Shown: positions 1 to 7,899 of the stretch, piece by piece
How the letters are laid out: every line of letters begins with the position of its first letter
How positions within the stretch are numbered: position 1 is the stretch's first letter
Source of the DNA: Chryseobacterium sp. CY350
GTDB taxonomy: Bacteria; Bacteroidota; Bacteroidia; Flavobacteriales; Weeksellaceae
Direction of reading: 5' to 3'
Assembly (NCBI RefSeq): GCF_027945075.1
Contig: NZ_CP116034.1
Coordinates: forward strand, 1,674,001 to 1,738,000
DNA length: 64,000 nt
Made by a program: the position numbers and the translations under genes
Notes under the pieces: generated by a model
Told to the model about the DNA's origin: nothing
The model's database searches: none
Seen by the model: the letters and a program-made list of their open reading frames with translations, nothing else

Positions 1-70
1 TTTCCAAACTCCAAAATTGAAGATGAAAATAATTACCAAAATGATATAATCAAATGTTCCAAAAAACATT

Positions 71-1492
71 TTAAGCAAGTGTTAATCCCAGTTTTTCAGC
101 TTCAGCAATCACAAAACTCCTTGCTTCTTCTTTTTCATTAGCGATTTCTCCTTCTAGAATTGCTTCTTTTACTTTCTCCTTTAAAATTCCGATTTCTCTT
201 CCAGGTTTTAAATTAAATAGCGCCATAATTTCTTCCCCGGAAATAGGCGGCTGAAAATTTCTCACCTGATCTTTCTCTTCAACCTCTTTTATTTTTACCG
301 CAACATATTCAAAATTTTTCTTGAATTTCTCCTGTTTTCTGGAATTTTTGGTGGTAATATCGGCTTTGCAGAGCGTAAAAAGATCTTCCATATCTTCTCC
401 GGCATCAAAAAGCAATCTTCTTAAAGCAGAATCAGAAGCATCATCTGTAATCAAAGCGATAGGACGCGAAGAAAGTTTCACCATTTTCTGAACATATTTC
501 ATATCGGCATTCAACGGTAATTTCAATTTGTGAAATAATGTTTTTACCATTTTTGAACCCAAAAACTCGTGACCATGGAATGACCAGCCCATTCCTTCTA
601 CAAATTTTTTGGTCGGAGCTTTTCCGATGTCATGAAGTAAGGCAGACCAGCGAAGCCATAGATTATCCGTATTTTCTGATATATTATCGACCACTTCCAA
701 AGTATGATAAAAATTATCTTTATGCGTTTGTCCTTCTACTTCTTCTACTCCTTTCAGCTCTATCAGTTCAGGGATGATGAGTTTCATTAAGCCCGTCTCT
801 TCCATTAACTGAAGTCCGACCGAAGGTTTTTTTGAAAGCATGATTTTATTAAATTCAACCATAATCCTTTCCATTGAAACAATTTTGATTCTTTCTGCTT
901 CCTGCCTGATTGCGTTAAAAGAATTTTCTTCAATCGTAAAATTTAAAGTTGAAGCAAAACGAACCGCTCTCATCATCCTCAAAGGATCATCTGAATACGT
1001 TTGTGCAGGTTCCAGAGGTGTTCTCAAAATACCTTTTCCTAAATCACCTATTCCGTCAAAAGGATCAATCAGTTCGCCGAAATTGTTTTTATTAAGAGAA
1101 ATTGCCATTGCATTGATCGTAAAATCTCTTCTTTTCTGGTCGTCTTCAATCGTTCCGCCTTCCACTTCCGGTTTTCTGCTGTCTTCGGTATAGCTTTCTT
1201 TTCTTGCGCCTACGAATTCCAGTTCGAGATCTTTATATCTGATCATCGCCGTTCCGTAGGTTTTAAAAACCGAAACTTTCATCTTGGGATCGATTTCCTG
1301 ACCAACATTTTGTGCAAGTTCAATTCCGCTCTGTTCGGTAACAAAATCAATATCTGTAGAAGCTTCTCTTTTCATCAGAAGATCCCGCACAAACCCGCCA
1401 ACGATATAGACCGACTGATTATTTGCTGCTGCAACTTCAGAAATTATTTTGAAAAGTTTTAGATTTTTATTTTGATTGAGGTTGATGAACAT
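71..1492 (-). CDS. cca: CCA tRNA nucleotidyltransferase / poly(A) polymerase family with HD domain
   Basis: The 473-residue product has the class II nucleotidyltransferase head: GGFVRD at residues 32-37, the catalytic DxD at 47-49 (DID), and the RRDFTINAMA motif at 121-130. An HD phosphohydrolase domain follows, with His263 and His-Asp at 287-288 (LLHDIG). This is the standard layout of bacterial enzymes that add or repair the 3' CCA of tRNAs in the cytoplasm. The length fits the family. Sequence alone cannot tell a full CCA-adding enzyme from an A-adding or poly(A) polymerase relative. It is followed by an intergenic stretch holding a tandem repeat, and there is no obvious operon partner. 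Confidence 0.93.
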   Translation of the reverse strand: MFINLNQNKNLKLFKIISEVAAANNQSVYIVGGFVRDLLMKREASTDIDFVTEQSGIELAQNVGQEIDPKMKVSVFKTYGTAMIRYKDLELEFVGARKESYTEDSRKPEVEGGTIEDDQKRRDFTINAMAISLNKNNFGELIDPFDGIGDLGKGILRTPLEPAQTYSDDPLRMMRAVRFASTLNFTIEENSFNAIRQEAERIKIVSMERIMVEFNKIMLSKKPSVGLQLMEETGLMKLIIPELIELKGVEEVEGQTHKDNFYHTLEVVDNISENTDNLWLRWSALLHDIGKAPTKKFVEGMGWSFHGHEFLGSKMVKTLFHKLKLPLNADMKYVQKMVKLSSRPIALITDDASDSALRRLLFDAGEDMEDLFTLCKADITTKNSRKQEKFKKNFEYVAVKIKEVEEKDQVRNFQPPISGEEIMALFNLKPGREIGILKEKVKEAILEGEIANEKEEARSFVIAEAEKLGLTLA

Positions 1493-1500
1493 TTTATAAA

Positions 1501-1528
1501 AGAGGTTAGATATTAGAGGTTAGATATT
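1501..1528. repeat. Two-copy 14-bp tandem repeat
   Basis: A 14-bp unit, AGAGGTTAGATATT, is repeated head to tail just upstream of the cca start. A similar GTTAGA-rich tandem lies at 57081-57109. No function is visible; it is probably an intergenic simple repeat. Confidence 0.7.
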
Positions 1529-1664
1529 AGATTTACAATACTTTCACATTTGCGAATCTTTATCTAATGTAAAACCACTAAGAAATCGGATTTCAGCTTA
1601 AAAAATTGAATTTCCCACTTCTTAATGGCGATGTACTTTTGCAAAGATAATTAATTCTAAACTT

Positions 1665-2213
1665 TTATTCTCGCAGGACTTTTATTCTATTGTCACTCCA
1701 AATTTTGATCACCGAAGAACCAGAGTATTGCGAAACTTTTTCTCTGTCTTCTTCCACCGCAAAATCTACCAAATCAATGATTTCTTGGGAAATATCAGAA
1801 AACTTCAACGGACTTTTATCGCCACTGAAATTGGCTGATGTCGAAACCAAAGGTTTATTCAATTTTGTAATTAGTTTTTTGCAATACAGATCTTTTACAA
1901 GGCGAATTCCGATGCTGCCGTCTTCTGCAAGCAATTCTTTCGGTAAACCTCTTGGGTTTTGATAAACCAATGTTACCGGTTTTTCGCTCAGATCCATGAT
2001 TTCCCAAGCCATTTCCGGAACGTCAACCAAATCCTGTAATCGCTTTTCATTTTCCACCAAAATAATCATCGATTTATTTTTTTCACGCTTCTTGATGTCA
2101 AAGATTTTGTTGATGGCATCTATATTGGTTGCGTCACAGCCGATTCCCCAGATGGTGTCTGTTGGATAAAGGATTGTGCCACCGGATTTTAATATGTTGA
2201 TGATGTTTTCCAT
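1665..2213 (-). CDS. L-threonylcarbamoyladenylate synthase (Sua5/YrdC/YciO family)
   Basis: A 182-residue single-domain YrdC-fold protein. The N-terminus carries YPTDTIWGIGCDA (residues 16-28) and then KKREKNKSM, the nucleotide and threonine/bicarbonate binding signature. It ends in SGSSV...KVLRE, as in short Sua5/TsaC proteins. The family makes threonylcarbamoyl-AMP for the t6A37 modification of ANN-decoding tRNAs. It lacks the extra C-terminal Sua5 domain, so it is the TsaC-like short form. The YciO branch cannot be excluded. It stands alone, between cca and the REP transposase cassette. Confidence 0.85.
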   Translation of the reverse strand: MENIINILKSGGTILYPTDTIWGIGCDATNIDAINKIFDIKKREKNKSMIILVENEKRLQDLVDVPEMAWEIMDLSEKPVTLVYQNPRGLPKELLAEDGSIGIRLVKDLYCKKLITKLNKPLVSTSANFSGDKSPLKFSDISQEIIDLVDFAVEEDREKVSQYSGSSVIKIWSDNRIKVLRE

Positions 2214-2226
2214 GATTTAATAGGGG

Positions 2227-2276
2227 CGGGCTTTAGCCCGTCTTCAAAATTAAGCATTCATTTGGCTTTAGCCAAA
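2227..2276. repeat. Left REP pair (outer and inner hairpins)
   Basis: Two short hairpins with TT loops: a 6-bp GC-rich stem at 2227-2240 and a 7-bp stem at 2261-2276. The second ends two bases before the transposase stop codon, so it may also serve as the transcript end. Confidence 0.8.
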
Positions 2277-2278
2277 AC

Positions 2279-2707
2279 TTACATTTTAAAATCGTATTTT
2301 TCAATAAACTCCTGATATTCCTCAGCAAATGTTTTCTTTTGGTGATGCTTTTCCTGATTTTTAATATAATTTCTCACACTGTCTATCATTGATTCTGAAA
2401 CTGAAACCGCAAAGTATTCATCTTGCCAAGAAAATTTTTTATTTGTTAAATAATTTTTATTGATCCAATGTGAAGATTCTCCCTTTATCAATTGAACAAT
2501 TTTTTCAATATTCTGATTGGAGCTTAAAGAAATTAGACAGTGACAATGTTCTGAATAACCGTTAATCATATCAATAAAAATTCCTTTTTCCGAAGCGTTT
2601 TCTTTAATATGCTTCCAAAATTTTACTCGTAAATCGAGTGTGTTTAAAAATGGAATTCGATTGGTCGTAGAAAATACAATATGAATAAAAATTTTAATGA
2701 AAGGCAT
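2279..2707 (-). CDS. REP-associated tyrosine transposase (IS200-like, TnpA-REP)
   Basis: A 142-residue HUH-family Y1 transposase. The metal-binding HUH motif is visible as EHCHCLISL, and the catalytic tyrosine is in RNYIKNQEKHH near residue 115. The N-terminus (IFIHIVFSTTNR) is typical of IS200-like RAYTs. RAYT enzymes act on single-stranded REP hairpins and are thought to spread or maintain REP sequences. The full domain is present with no frameshift, so the enzyme may be active. It is flanked on both sides by the hairpins it probably recognises. Confidence 0.92.
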   Translation of the reverse strand: MPFIKIFIHIVFSTTNRIPFLNTLDLRVKFWKHIKENASEKGIFIDMINGYSEHCHCLISLSSNQNIEKIVQLIKGESSHWINKNYLTNKKFSWQDEYFAVSVSESMIDSVRNYIKNQEKHHQKKTFAEEYQEFIEKYDFKM

Positions 2708-2742
2708 TTGTGTTCTTTTACCAAAAGTAATAATTTTTAAGT

Positions 2743-2793
2743 TTTGGCTAAAGCCAATTGATTTTTTTAAATGAAAAACGGGCTAAAGCCCGT
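2743..2793. repeat. Right REP pair (inner and outer hairpins)
   Basis: This mirrors the left pair: inner hairpin TTGGCTAAAGCCAA, then outer ACGGGCTAAAGCCCGT. It lies upstream of the transposase start, so it may overlap the promoter region. Confidence 0.8.
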
Positions 2794-2829
2794 TCCTATT
2801 GATAAATATAATCTTTAAAAAATAGTAAT

Positions 2830-3333
2830 TTACAATTCCGGTAAATATCTCTCCTCAACCACATTCAAATGATGAATATTATGTCCAACAATCAATTGAC
2901 AAATCGTTTCCACAGAAATTTCATTTCCGTTGGCTTTCCCAACATTATTTAAAATTGAATGATTTAAAGTTTCCAGCAGAATTTGTGAAGACTTTCTTAC
3001 GAGTTGATATTCTTCCAATAATGATTCTAAACTTCTATCATTCGCAAAAGAATTGGCAGCGTAATTTTCTTCATCAAAACCGGGCAATTCAGATTTTTCG
3101 CCTCTTGCAATAGCTAAAATCCGGTACTGAAAAACTCTTTCTGTGTCTGATAAATGCAGAAGCACTTCTTTCAACGTCCATTTTCCTTCTGTATAAGCGA
3201 ACTTTGATTGTTCTTCGGTCAGATAAGAATATAAGGAAACGGTTTTCTCTCCAACCAATTTCAATTCTTCCAACCAATTTTCAGATGGAATTAGATCTAA
3301 ATATCTTTGAATGTATTTTTCGAAATCTGTCAT
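2830..3333 (-). CDS. DinB-family (DinB_2) protein
   Basis: A 167-residue four-helix DinB/YfiT-like protein. Histidines in the expected places (LLHLSDTERV near residue 60, and HNIHHLNVVEERYL near the C-terminus) could form the metal site of this fold. DinB-like proteins are metal-binding and often act as thiol transferases or hydrolases, but substrates are mostly unknown, so no reaction is assigned. It is apparently monocistronic; an intergenic repeat copy lies just upstream at 3376-3450. Confidence 0.85.
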   Translation of the reverse strand: MTDFEKYIQRYLDLIPSENWLEELKLVGEKTVSLYSYLTEEQSKFAYTEGKWTLKEVLLHLSDTERVFQYRILAIARGEKSELPGFDEENYAANSFANDRSLESLLEEYQLVRKSSQILLETLNHSILNNVGKANGNEISVETICQLIVGHNIHHLNVVEERYLPEL

Positions 3334-3375
3334 GTTAATATGAATAATAAGTAATTGGTAATCAGTAACATTTTA

Positions 3376-3450
3376 ATATAACAATGGATCAGTCTAGCAA
3401 TTTAACAATTAAAAAATTGGTAAACTATTACATTGGTAAATTGTTACACT
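3376..3450 (+). repeat. Dispersed intergenic repeat, copy 1
   Basis: A 75-bp A+T-rich stretch built of ATATAACAAT, TAGCAAT, TAACAAT, ATTGGTAAAC and GTTACACT in that order. The same words occur in the same order on the opposite strand at 8694-8763. It overlaps the last two bases of the GNAT gene's 3' end. Confidence 0.6.
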
Positions 3451-3895
3451 ATCTATTCGTCCATTCGTAGAAATTCACCTCATCGTAAATCTCAAATCCA
3501 CAACTTGGATAAAGTTGGTTTCCGATGTCGTTTGATTTTCCTGTTTCGAGAAGAATTCCTGCTGCATTAGTAGATTTTGCCAGTTCTTTTGCTTCTTCAA
3601 TTAATTCTTTTGAAAAACCACTGCCTCTGTAATTTTCATTTACAAACAAATCATTCAACAGCCAATACCGCTTCATTCTTGTGGAAGAAAACAATGGATA
3701 CAATTGCACAAAACCAACCAAATCACCTTCACTTTCAGCAACAAAAATTTCAGAATCAACCTTTTCGATTCTTTCTTTTAGAAATCTTTCCGCTGCCGGA
3801 ATATCAGAATTTTTATGATAAAAAACCCTGTATTGATCAAACAATTCGGCTAATTGAGGTAAATCATGAATGGTAGCTTTTCTTGTAGTTTTCAT
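3449..3895 (-). CDS. GNAT-family N-acetyltransferase
   Basis: A 148-residue GNAT protein, taking the ATG at 3895 so that the product starts MKTTRKATIHDLPQL, which is where GNAT domains normally begin. An upstream ATG at 3916 would add seven residues. It has the acetyl-CoA signature NENYRGSGFSKELIEEA (R/Q-x-x-G-x-G/S pattern) and the C-terminal YPSCGFEIYDEVNFYEW. Such proteins transfer acetyl from acetyl-CoA to an amine; the substrate is unknown. Confidence 0.85.
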   Translation of the reverse strand: MKTTRKATIHDLPQLAELFDQYRVFYHKNSDIPAAERFLKERIEKVDSEIFVAESEGDLVGFVQLYPLFSSTRMKRYWLLNDLFVNENYRGSGFSKELIEEAKELAKSTNAAGILLETGKSNDIGNQLYPSCGFEIYDEVNFYEWTNR

Positions 3896-3917
3896 TTTAA
3901 AATTAATTAAAAACAAA

Positions 3918-3938
3918 CATCCGCTGTAAAAACGGATG
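3918..3938 (-). terminator. Hairpin terminator after the trans-sulfuration gene
   Basis: The stem CATCCG / CGGATG is followed on the minus strand by a T-rich run, just past the stop of the gene ending at 3954. Confidence 0.6.
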
Positions 3939-3953
3939 CTTGTGATTTTTATT

Positions 3954-5093
3954 TTAAGAAAATGCTTTTTCTAAATCTGCAATCAAATCTTCTGCATCTT
4001 CGATTCCAACGCTGAGACGAACCAAATCATCAGTAATTCCCAATTCTGCACGTTTTTCAGCAGGAATTGAAGCGTGAGTCATCAAAGCAGGATGATTTGC
4101 CAGAGATTCTACTCCACCCAAAGACTCCGCTAATGTGAAAACCTTTACTTTCTCTAAGAATCTAATCGCATCTTCTTTTTTACCCGATTTGAAGGTGAAA
4201 GAAACCATTCCCCCGAAATCTTTCATCTGAGATTTTGCCAGTTCATATTGCGGATGAGATTCTAATCCCGGATAAATCACTTGAGCAACTGCAGGATGAG
4301 ATTCCAGGTATTTTGCAACGGCCATTCCATTTTCAGAATGTCTCTGAACTCTTAATGCTAAAGTTTTAATCCCTCTTAAAACCAAATAAGAATCGTGCGG
4401 ACCTAAAATTCCACCGCTTGCAAACTGAATAAAGTGTAGTTTTTCGCCCAATTCAGCATCTTTTGCGATCAAAGCTCCGGCGATAACGTCTGAGTGACCA
4501 CCTAAATATTTGGTGGCAGAATGCATTACGATATCTGCTCCCAAATCGATAGGTCTTTGAAGATAAGGTGTTGCAAATGTATTATCTACAGCAACTAAAA
4601 TATCTTTTCCTTTTGCAATTTCTACAACAGCTTTAATGTCAACCAATTTCATCAAAGGATTGGTGGGTGTTTCAATCCAGATCAACTTAGTTTTGTCTGT
4701 AATGACATCGTTGATTTTTGAAGCATCATCAAAATTTACAAAGATAAATTTCAACTGATATTTTTCGAATAGTCTGGTGAACATTCTGTATGTCCCGCCA
4801 TATAAATCATCCACAGCAACCACCTCGTCGCCTGGATTTAATAATTTTAAAACACAATCGATTGCAGCTAATCCAGAACCGAAAGCCAGACCTCTCGCTC
4901 CGTTTTCAATGCTTGCCAAAGAGTCTTCTAAAGCCTGTCTTGTAGGATTTGCCGCTCTTGAATATTCGTACCCGGAATGAACTCCCGGACTTTTCTGAGC
5001 AAATGTTGATGTTAAAAAAACAGGTACATTCACAGAACCTGTTGCAGATTCGTGATGCTGACCTCCGTGTATTACTTTTGTATTAAAATTCAT
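3954..5093 (-). CDS. Cys/Met metabolism PLP-dependent enzyme (cystathionine gamma-synthase-like)
   Basis: A 379-residue enzyme, starting at the ATG of MNFNTKVIHGG. A further upstream ATG at 5153 would add 20 residues with no family similarity. Motifs of the trans-sulfuration family: YSRAANPTR (residues 44-52), GSGLAAI (72-78), the PLP-aldimine Lys195 in SATKYLGGHSD, and AESLGGVESLANHPA near the C-terminus. Members make cystathionine from an activated homoserine and cysteine, or split it, or sulfhydrylate homoserine directly. These cannot be separated safely here, so no symbol is given. No SAM riboswitch-like fold was recognised in the leader. Confidence 0.88.
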   Translation of the reverse strand: MNFNTKVIHGGQHHESATGSVNVPVFLTSTFAQKSPGVHSGYEYSRAANPTRQALEDSLASIENGARGLAFGSGLAAIDCVLKLLNPGDEVVAVDDLYGGTYRMFTRLFEKYQLKFIFVNFDDASKINDVITDKTKLIWIETPTNPLMKLVDIKAVVEIAKGKDILVAVDNTFATPYLQRPIDLGADIVMHSATKYLGGHSDVIAGALIAKDAELGEKLHFIQFASGGILGPHDSYLVLRGIKTLALRVQRHSENGMAVAKYLESHPAVAQVIYPGLESHPQYELAKSQMKDFGGMVSFTFKSGKKEDAIRFLEKVKVFTLAESLGGVESLANHPALMTHASIPAEKRAELGITDDLVRLSVGIEDAEDLIADLEKAFS

Positions 5094-5201
5094 TGTTTTA
5101 TATTTTTGTTGGAAGTTTAGTGATTGAAGAGGGATATTTTTACATCCTTCCAAATTACGACTCCCTGAGTTGTTTTTCTACTTATTTTTATTTTCTTAGA
5201 G

Positions 5202-5903
5202 CTACCCAAATATATCAAATTTAAAAGAATTTCTTTTTTTTACATGGTAATCTCTGTCAAGAGAAAGCCTTTTTCCGTACTTCAAATCATGTATCACAAA
5301 TAGTAAAAAGAGATGAAATGAAGTTTTTTGCATTATTCTATCAGTGATAATTTCTTCTGTGATGGTTTCATTACTTTCGTTTACATATTGAATTTCTAAG
5401 AACTCCTCAATTCCTTCATTATCTTGAAAGGAGTATTTCCATGATACAATTTCCCAAGGAATTATTCTGGTGTAATGTTTAAGATGTTCATTTTCAAATT
5501 TCAAGATACTGTAACTTTCATTTTTCACAGAAAAATATTCTGTTGGAATTTTATTCTCTGAAATAAAGGCCTTACAATCTAAGTTTTTAATGAACTCTTC
5601 AATTTCTTTTTTAGTGAAATTGTCGTGAATATTATATTTCTTGTCACCAAAATATTCTCTGAAAAAAATATAACTGATAATGTTTCTTTTATCCTTAAAA
5701 TATTTGTGAGCAAATAATTTCTCAAGCAGAGGAATCAAAGCTATATAAAAAATGATAATCCCTATAAACCATGCAATTTTACAAGAAGTCAAATTAAATA
5801 TGACAATAAAAACGATGTCTAAAATAAAAGCAAGAAAAAAAGAAATATGACTTATTCTATTCTTAAGTCGTACATATTTAAAGAAATCCTGCAACAAAAA
5901 CAT
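5202..5903 (-). CDS. Unknown membrane protein downstream of gldC
   Basis: A 233-residue protein with no recognised family. Two hydrophobic segments near the N-terminus (about residues 19-38 and 44-62) are followed by a mostly polar, acidic and lysine-rich cytoplasm-like part. The start codon lies one base past the gldC stop, so it is very probably co-transcribed and translationally coupled with gldB-gldC. That position is the only hint of function; a role in gliding or envelope work is inference. Confidence 0.7.
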   Translation of the reverse strand: MFLLQDFFKYVRLKNRISHISFFLAFILDIVFIVIFNLTSCKIAWFIGIIIFYIALIPLLEKLFAHKYFKDKRNIISYIFFREYFGDKKYNIHDNFTKKEIEEFIKNLDCKAFISENKIPTEYFSVKNESYSILKFENEHLKHYTRIIPWEIVSWKYSFQDNEGIEEFLEIQYVNESNETITEEIITDRIMQKTSFHLFLLFVIHDLKYGKRLSLDRDYHVKKRNSFKFDIFG

Positions 5904-5904
5904 C

Positions 5905-6231
5905 TTACATCTTAATTGCAGATTTCACCGCAAATTCTTCAGCAATATCCTCAATCCATGCCGCAACATCATCTTCTCCTGTAGCTCTCTGGTAGGTATT
6001 TCCCATAGAAACTAAAATCTGATGCATAAACATTTTCATCTGATCGACCGGCATATCTTTCGTCCAAAGATCAATTCTTAAAGCTTCCGATGTTTTTTCA
6101 TCCCACACAGAAATCATTACCGCTTTAGTTTCCTCTTTTTCTACTCCGCCGTCTGCTGCATTCCAAGTCATCAATTCGGGGATGTGGTTTTCATCCAGCT
6201 CTACATCTATCGTTATTTGAGTCTTTCTCAT
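5905..6231 (-). CDS. gldC: Gliding motility protein GldC
   Basis: A 108-residue acidic soluble protein beginning MRKTQITIDVELDENHIPE with a central WNAADGG and DLWTKDMPVDQMK, characteristic of GldC. GldC is a small protein needed for efficient gliding in Flavobacterium and is encoded next to gldB. Here it follows gldB by 22 bases. It also occurs in non-gliding Chryseobacterium-like species, so its presence does not prove motility. Confidence 0.92.
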   Translation of the reverse strand: MRKTQITIDVELDENHIPELMTWNAADGGVEKEETKAVMISVWDEKTSEALRIDLWTKDMPVDQMKMFMHQILVSMGNTYQRATGEDDVAAWIEDIAEEFAVKSAIKM

Positions 6232-6253
6232 TTTTCTATTTTTCTAAACTTTA

Positions 6254-7240
6254 TTATTCTTCTAATTTCGGTTTGTAACCTGCTTCATTGAAGATTTTTG
6301 TAGCATCCATTTTCAGGAATTCAACCAACTTAGTCTCAGGTTTCTTTTTAAAATATTCTCTGCAGATCTGCCATCCGGTGAAGATCCCCACCATTGGCGA
6401 CGAATTATTATCAATTTCTGTATAAAACTTCGAAAACGGTCCGGGAGCTATAAAACGCTCTGCCAATCTGTGATCATCACCAAAAATCAGATTATTTTCA
6501 ACAAAATAATTGTAAATATTGGCTTCGTTTGCTTTTGCCCAGTCATATTGTTCTTTTGTATAATCCATTTTCAGATAATCAGGAATTGCGGGCAAAAACG
6601 CGTCTTGCAACATCATTATTTTACCATTGTAGATCATAATGTCAATAAATTTCTGACTTTCCCCTGAATATGGAACGATGTTTTCAGCAAACATTCTGGA
6701 TACTTTCGGAATGATATTGCTGGGATTCATTGATTTCTGAAAATACAATTCCAACCCTTTATAATTAGCATTTTTATCACCCATGAAACCTGAAATATCT
6801 ATAAAAAGAAAATTAGATTTCTCGTCGTACAATAAAGGATCCTGAATCATCTGTAAAGCCGATGAAAAAAGGAAAACCTTTGGATTTTTAAATTGCGGAA
6901 AATAAAACTTGATGTGCGAAAACAAATCCTGAAGTTCGTTTTGTAATTTCTTCTGATCAATTTTCGCAATCGCCTCTTTGTAGATTTTTACTTGCTCAAC
7001 ATCCGTTCTTCTCTTACCAAAATCTTCATCAGGAACCGTTCCCTGAAACCAAGGAAACTTTGCTGTAAATTGCTCCAAAGGAACATTCTGATCGTAAAAC
7101 TCTTTTGAGATATCAATCATTTCCACCTTTTCGGCAGGATTTTTTATCTCTACCTTCCAATCTGTTTCATGCTCTTTTTTACAAGAGTTTAAACTTAAAA
7201 CTAAAAGGCATGAAAGTGCGGCAATTCTAAAAATCTTCAT
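6254..7240 (-). CDS. gldB: Gliding motility lipoprotein GldB
   Basis: A 328-residue lipoprotein. The signal peptide is MKIFRIAALSCLLVLSLNSC with the lipobox Cys20, followed by KK. The body shows the GldB pattern (FPWFQGTVPDEDFGKRR; GIFTGWQICREYFKKKPE near the C-terminus). GldB is an envelope lipoprotein essential for gliding and linked to the type 9 secretion machinery. It heads the gldB-gldC-unknown operon and is divergent from the nadE cluster; gldB close to nadE is a recurring Flavobacteria arrangement. Confidence 0.93.
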   Translation of the reverse strand: MKIFRIAALSCLLVLSLNSCKKEHETDWKVEIKNPAEKVEMIDISKEFYDQNVPLEQFTAKFPWFQGTVPDEDFGKRRTDVEQVKIYKEAIAKIDQKKLQNELQDLFSHIKFYFPQFKNPKVFLFSSALQMIQDPLLYDEKSNFLFIDISGFMGDKNANYKGLELYFQKSMNPSNIIPKVSRMFAENIVPYSGESQKFIDIMIYNGKIMMLQDAFLPAIPDYLKMDYTKEQYDWAKANEANIYNYFVENNLIFGDDHRLAERFIAPGPFSKFYTEIDNNSSPMVGIFTGWQICREYFKKKPETKLVEFLKMDATKIFNEAGYKPKLEE

Positions 7241-7265
7241 TATTTTTACATGAAATTTAAGTTTA

Positions 7266-7273
7266 CAAAAATA
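7266..7273 (-). promoter_or_regulatory. Possible -7 element of the gldB operon
   Basis: TATTTTTG on the minus strand fits the Bacteroidota TAnnTTTG consensus, 26 bases before the gldB start. No clear -33 TTG was seen. Confidence 0.4.
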
Positions 7274-7363
7274 AGGATATAAATATAAACTTATGCTGAA
7301 AAAGGATTTTTTTGTGGCTATAAGAATGATAGTAAAAAATTAAAAAATAATTCCACACGAAAG

Positions 7364-7891
7364 ATGAAAATTTATCTCGAAACTGAAAGACTGATCTTAA
7401 GAGAAATTCTTCAAGAAGATGCTGAAGCTTTTTTTGCTATGGACAGTAATCCTGACGTTGTAAAATACGTGGGAATAAAACCTTTGACCGAAATCAGCCA
7501 AAGTGTAGAGATGATTGAAAGCATTAGAAATCAATATATTGAGAACGGAATAGGAAGATGGGCAGTCGTTAGAAAAGAAGATGGAAAACTGGTTGGCTAG
7601 AGCGGTTTAAAACTGATTAAAGAAATCAATAATCATCAAAATATTTACGATCTTGGATATCGTTTTACTCCTGAATATTGGGGAAAAGGCTATGCTACGG
7701 AAACTGCAATCGCAGTTTTAAATTATGCATTTAATGAAATGAAACTTAACAACGTTTTCGCATACGCAGATGTTGAAAATGATGCATCCAATCATGTTTT
7801 GAAAAAATTGGGTTTTGAAGAAAAAGATACATTCATTGATGAAGGTGACACCTGCTTTTGGTATGAACTAAAAAAAGAGAATTTTAAATAA
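7364..7891 (+). pseudogene. GNAT acetyltransferase broken by one in-frame amber codon
   Basis: The reading frame starts MKIYLETERLILREI and continues in one frame for 175 codons, except for a single TAG at 7598-7600 (codon 79) after GKLVG. Past the TAG the frame reads straight on as SGLKLIKEI and includes the acetyl-CoA site YWGKGYATE and the C-terminal HVLKKLGFEEKD. GNAT proteins of the RimJ type usually have a bulky or aromatic residue here (GW-SG), so TGG to TAG is the likely change. There is no other damage, so the lesion is recent, or is a sequencing error or a suppressed stop. The stop at 7889 is 8 bases before nadE. Confidence 0.85.
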
Positions 7892-7899
7892 AAAATATA

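Larger units (their letters stand above)
2219..2803 (-). mobile_element. RAYT cassette: REP-associated transposase between mirrored hairpins
   Basis: A transposase gene is bracketed by two hairpin types in mirror order. On the left are CGGGCT-TT-AGCCCG (2227-2240) and TTTGGCT-TT-AGCCAAA (2261-2276). On the right are the inner hairpin TTGGCTAAAGCCAA (about 2745-2758) and the outer ACGGGCTAAAGCCCGT (about 2778-2793). Outer ends share ATAGG..CGGGCTTTAGCCCGT in inverted orientation. This is the organisation of a REP/REPIN element with its own RAYT (TnpA-REP) enzyme, of the IS200/IS605 superfamily. The ends are inferred from the limit of the inverted similarity and could be off by a few bases. Confidence 0.8.

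Noticed and set aside
5094..5200. SAM-type riboswitch before the trans-sulfuration gene
   Set aside because: No recognisable conserved core or paired stems in the short leader.
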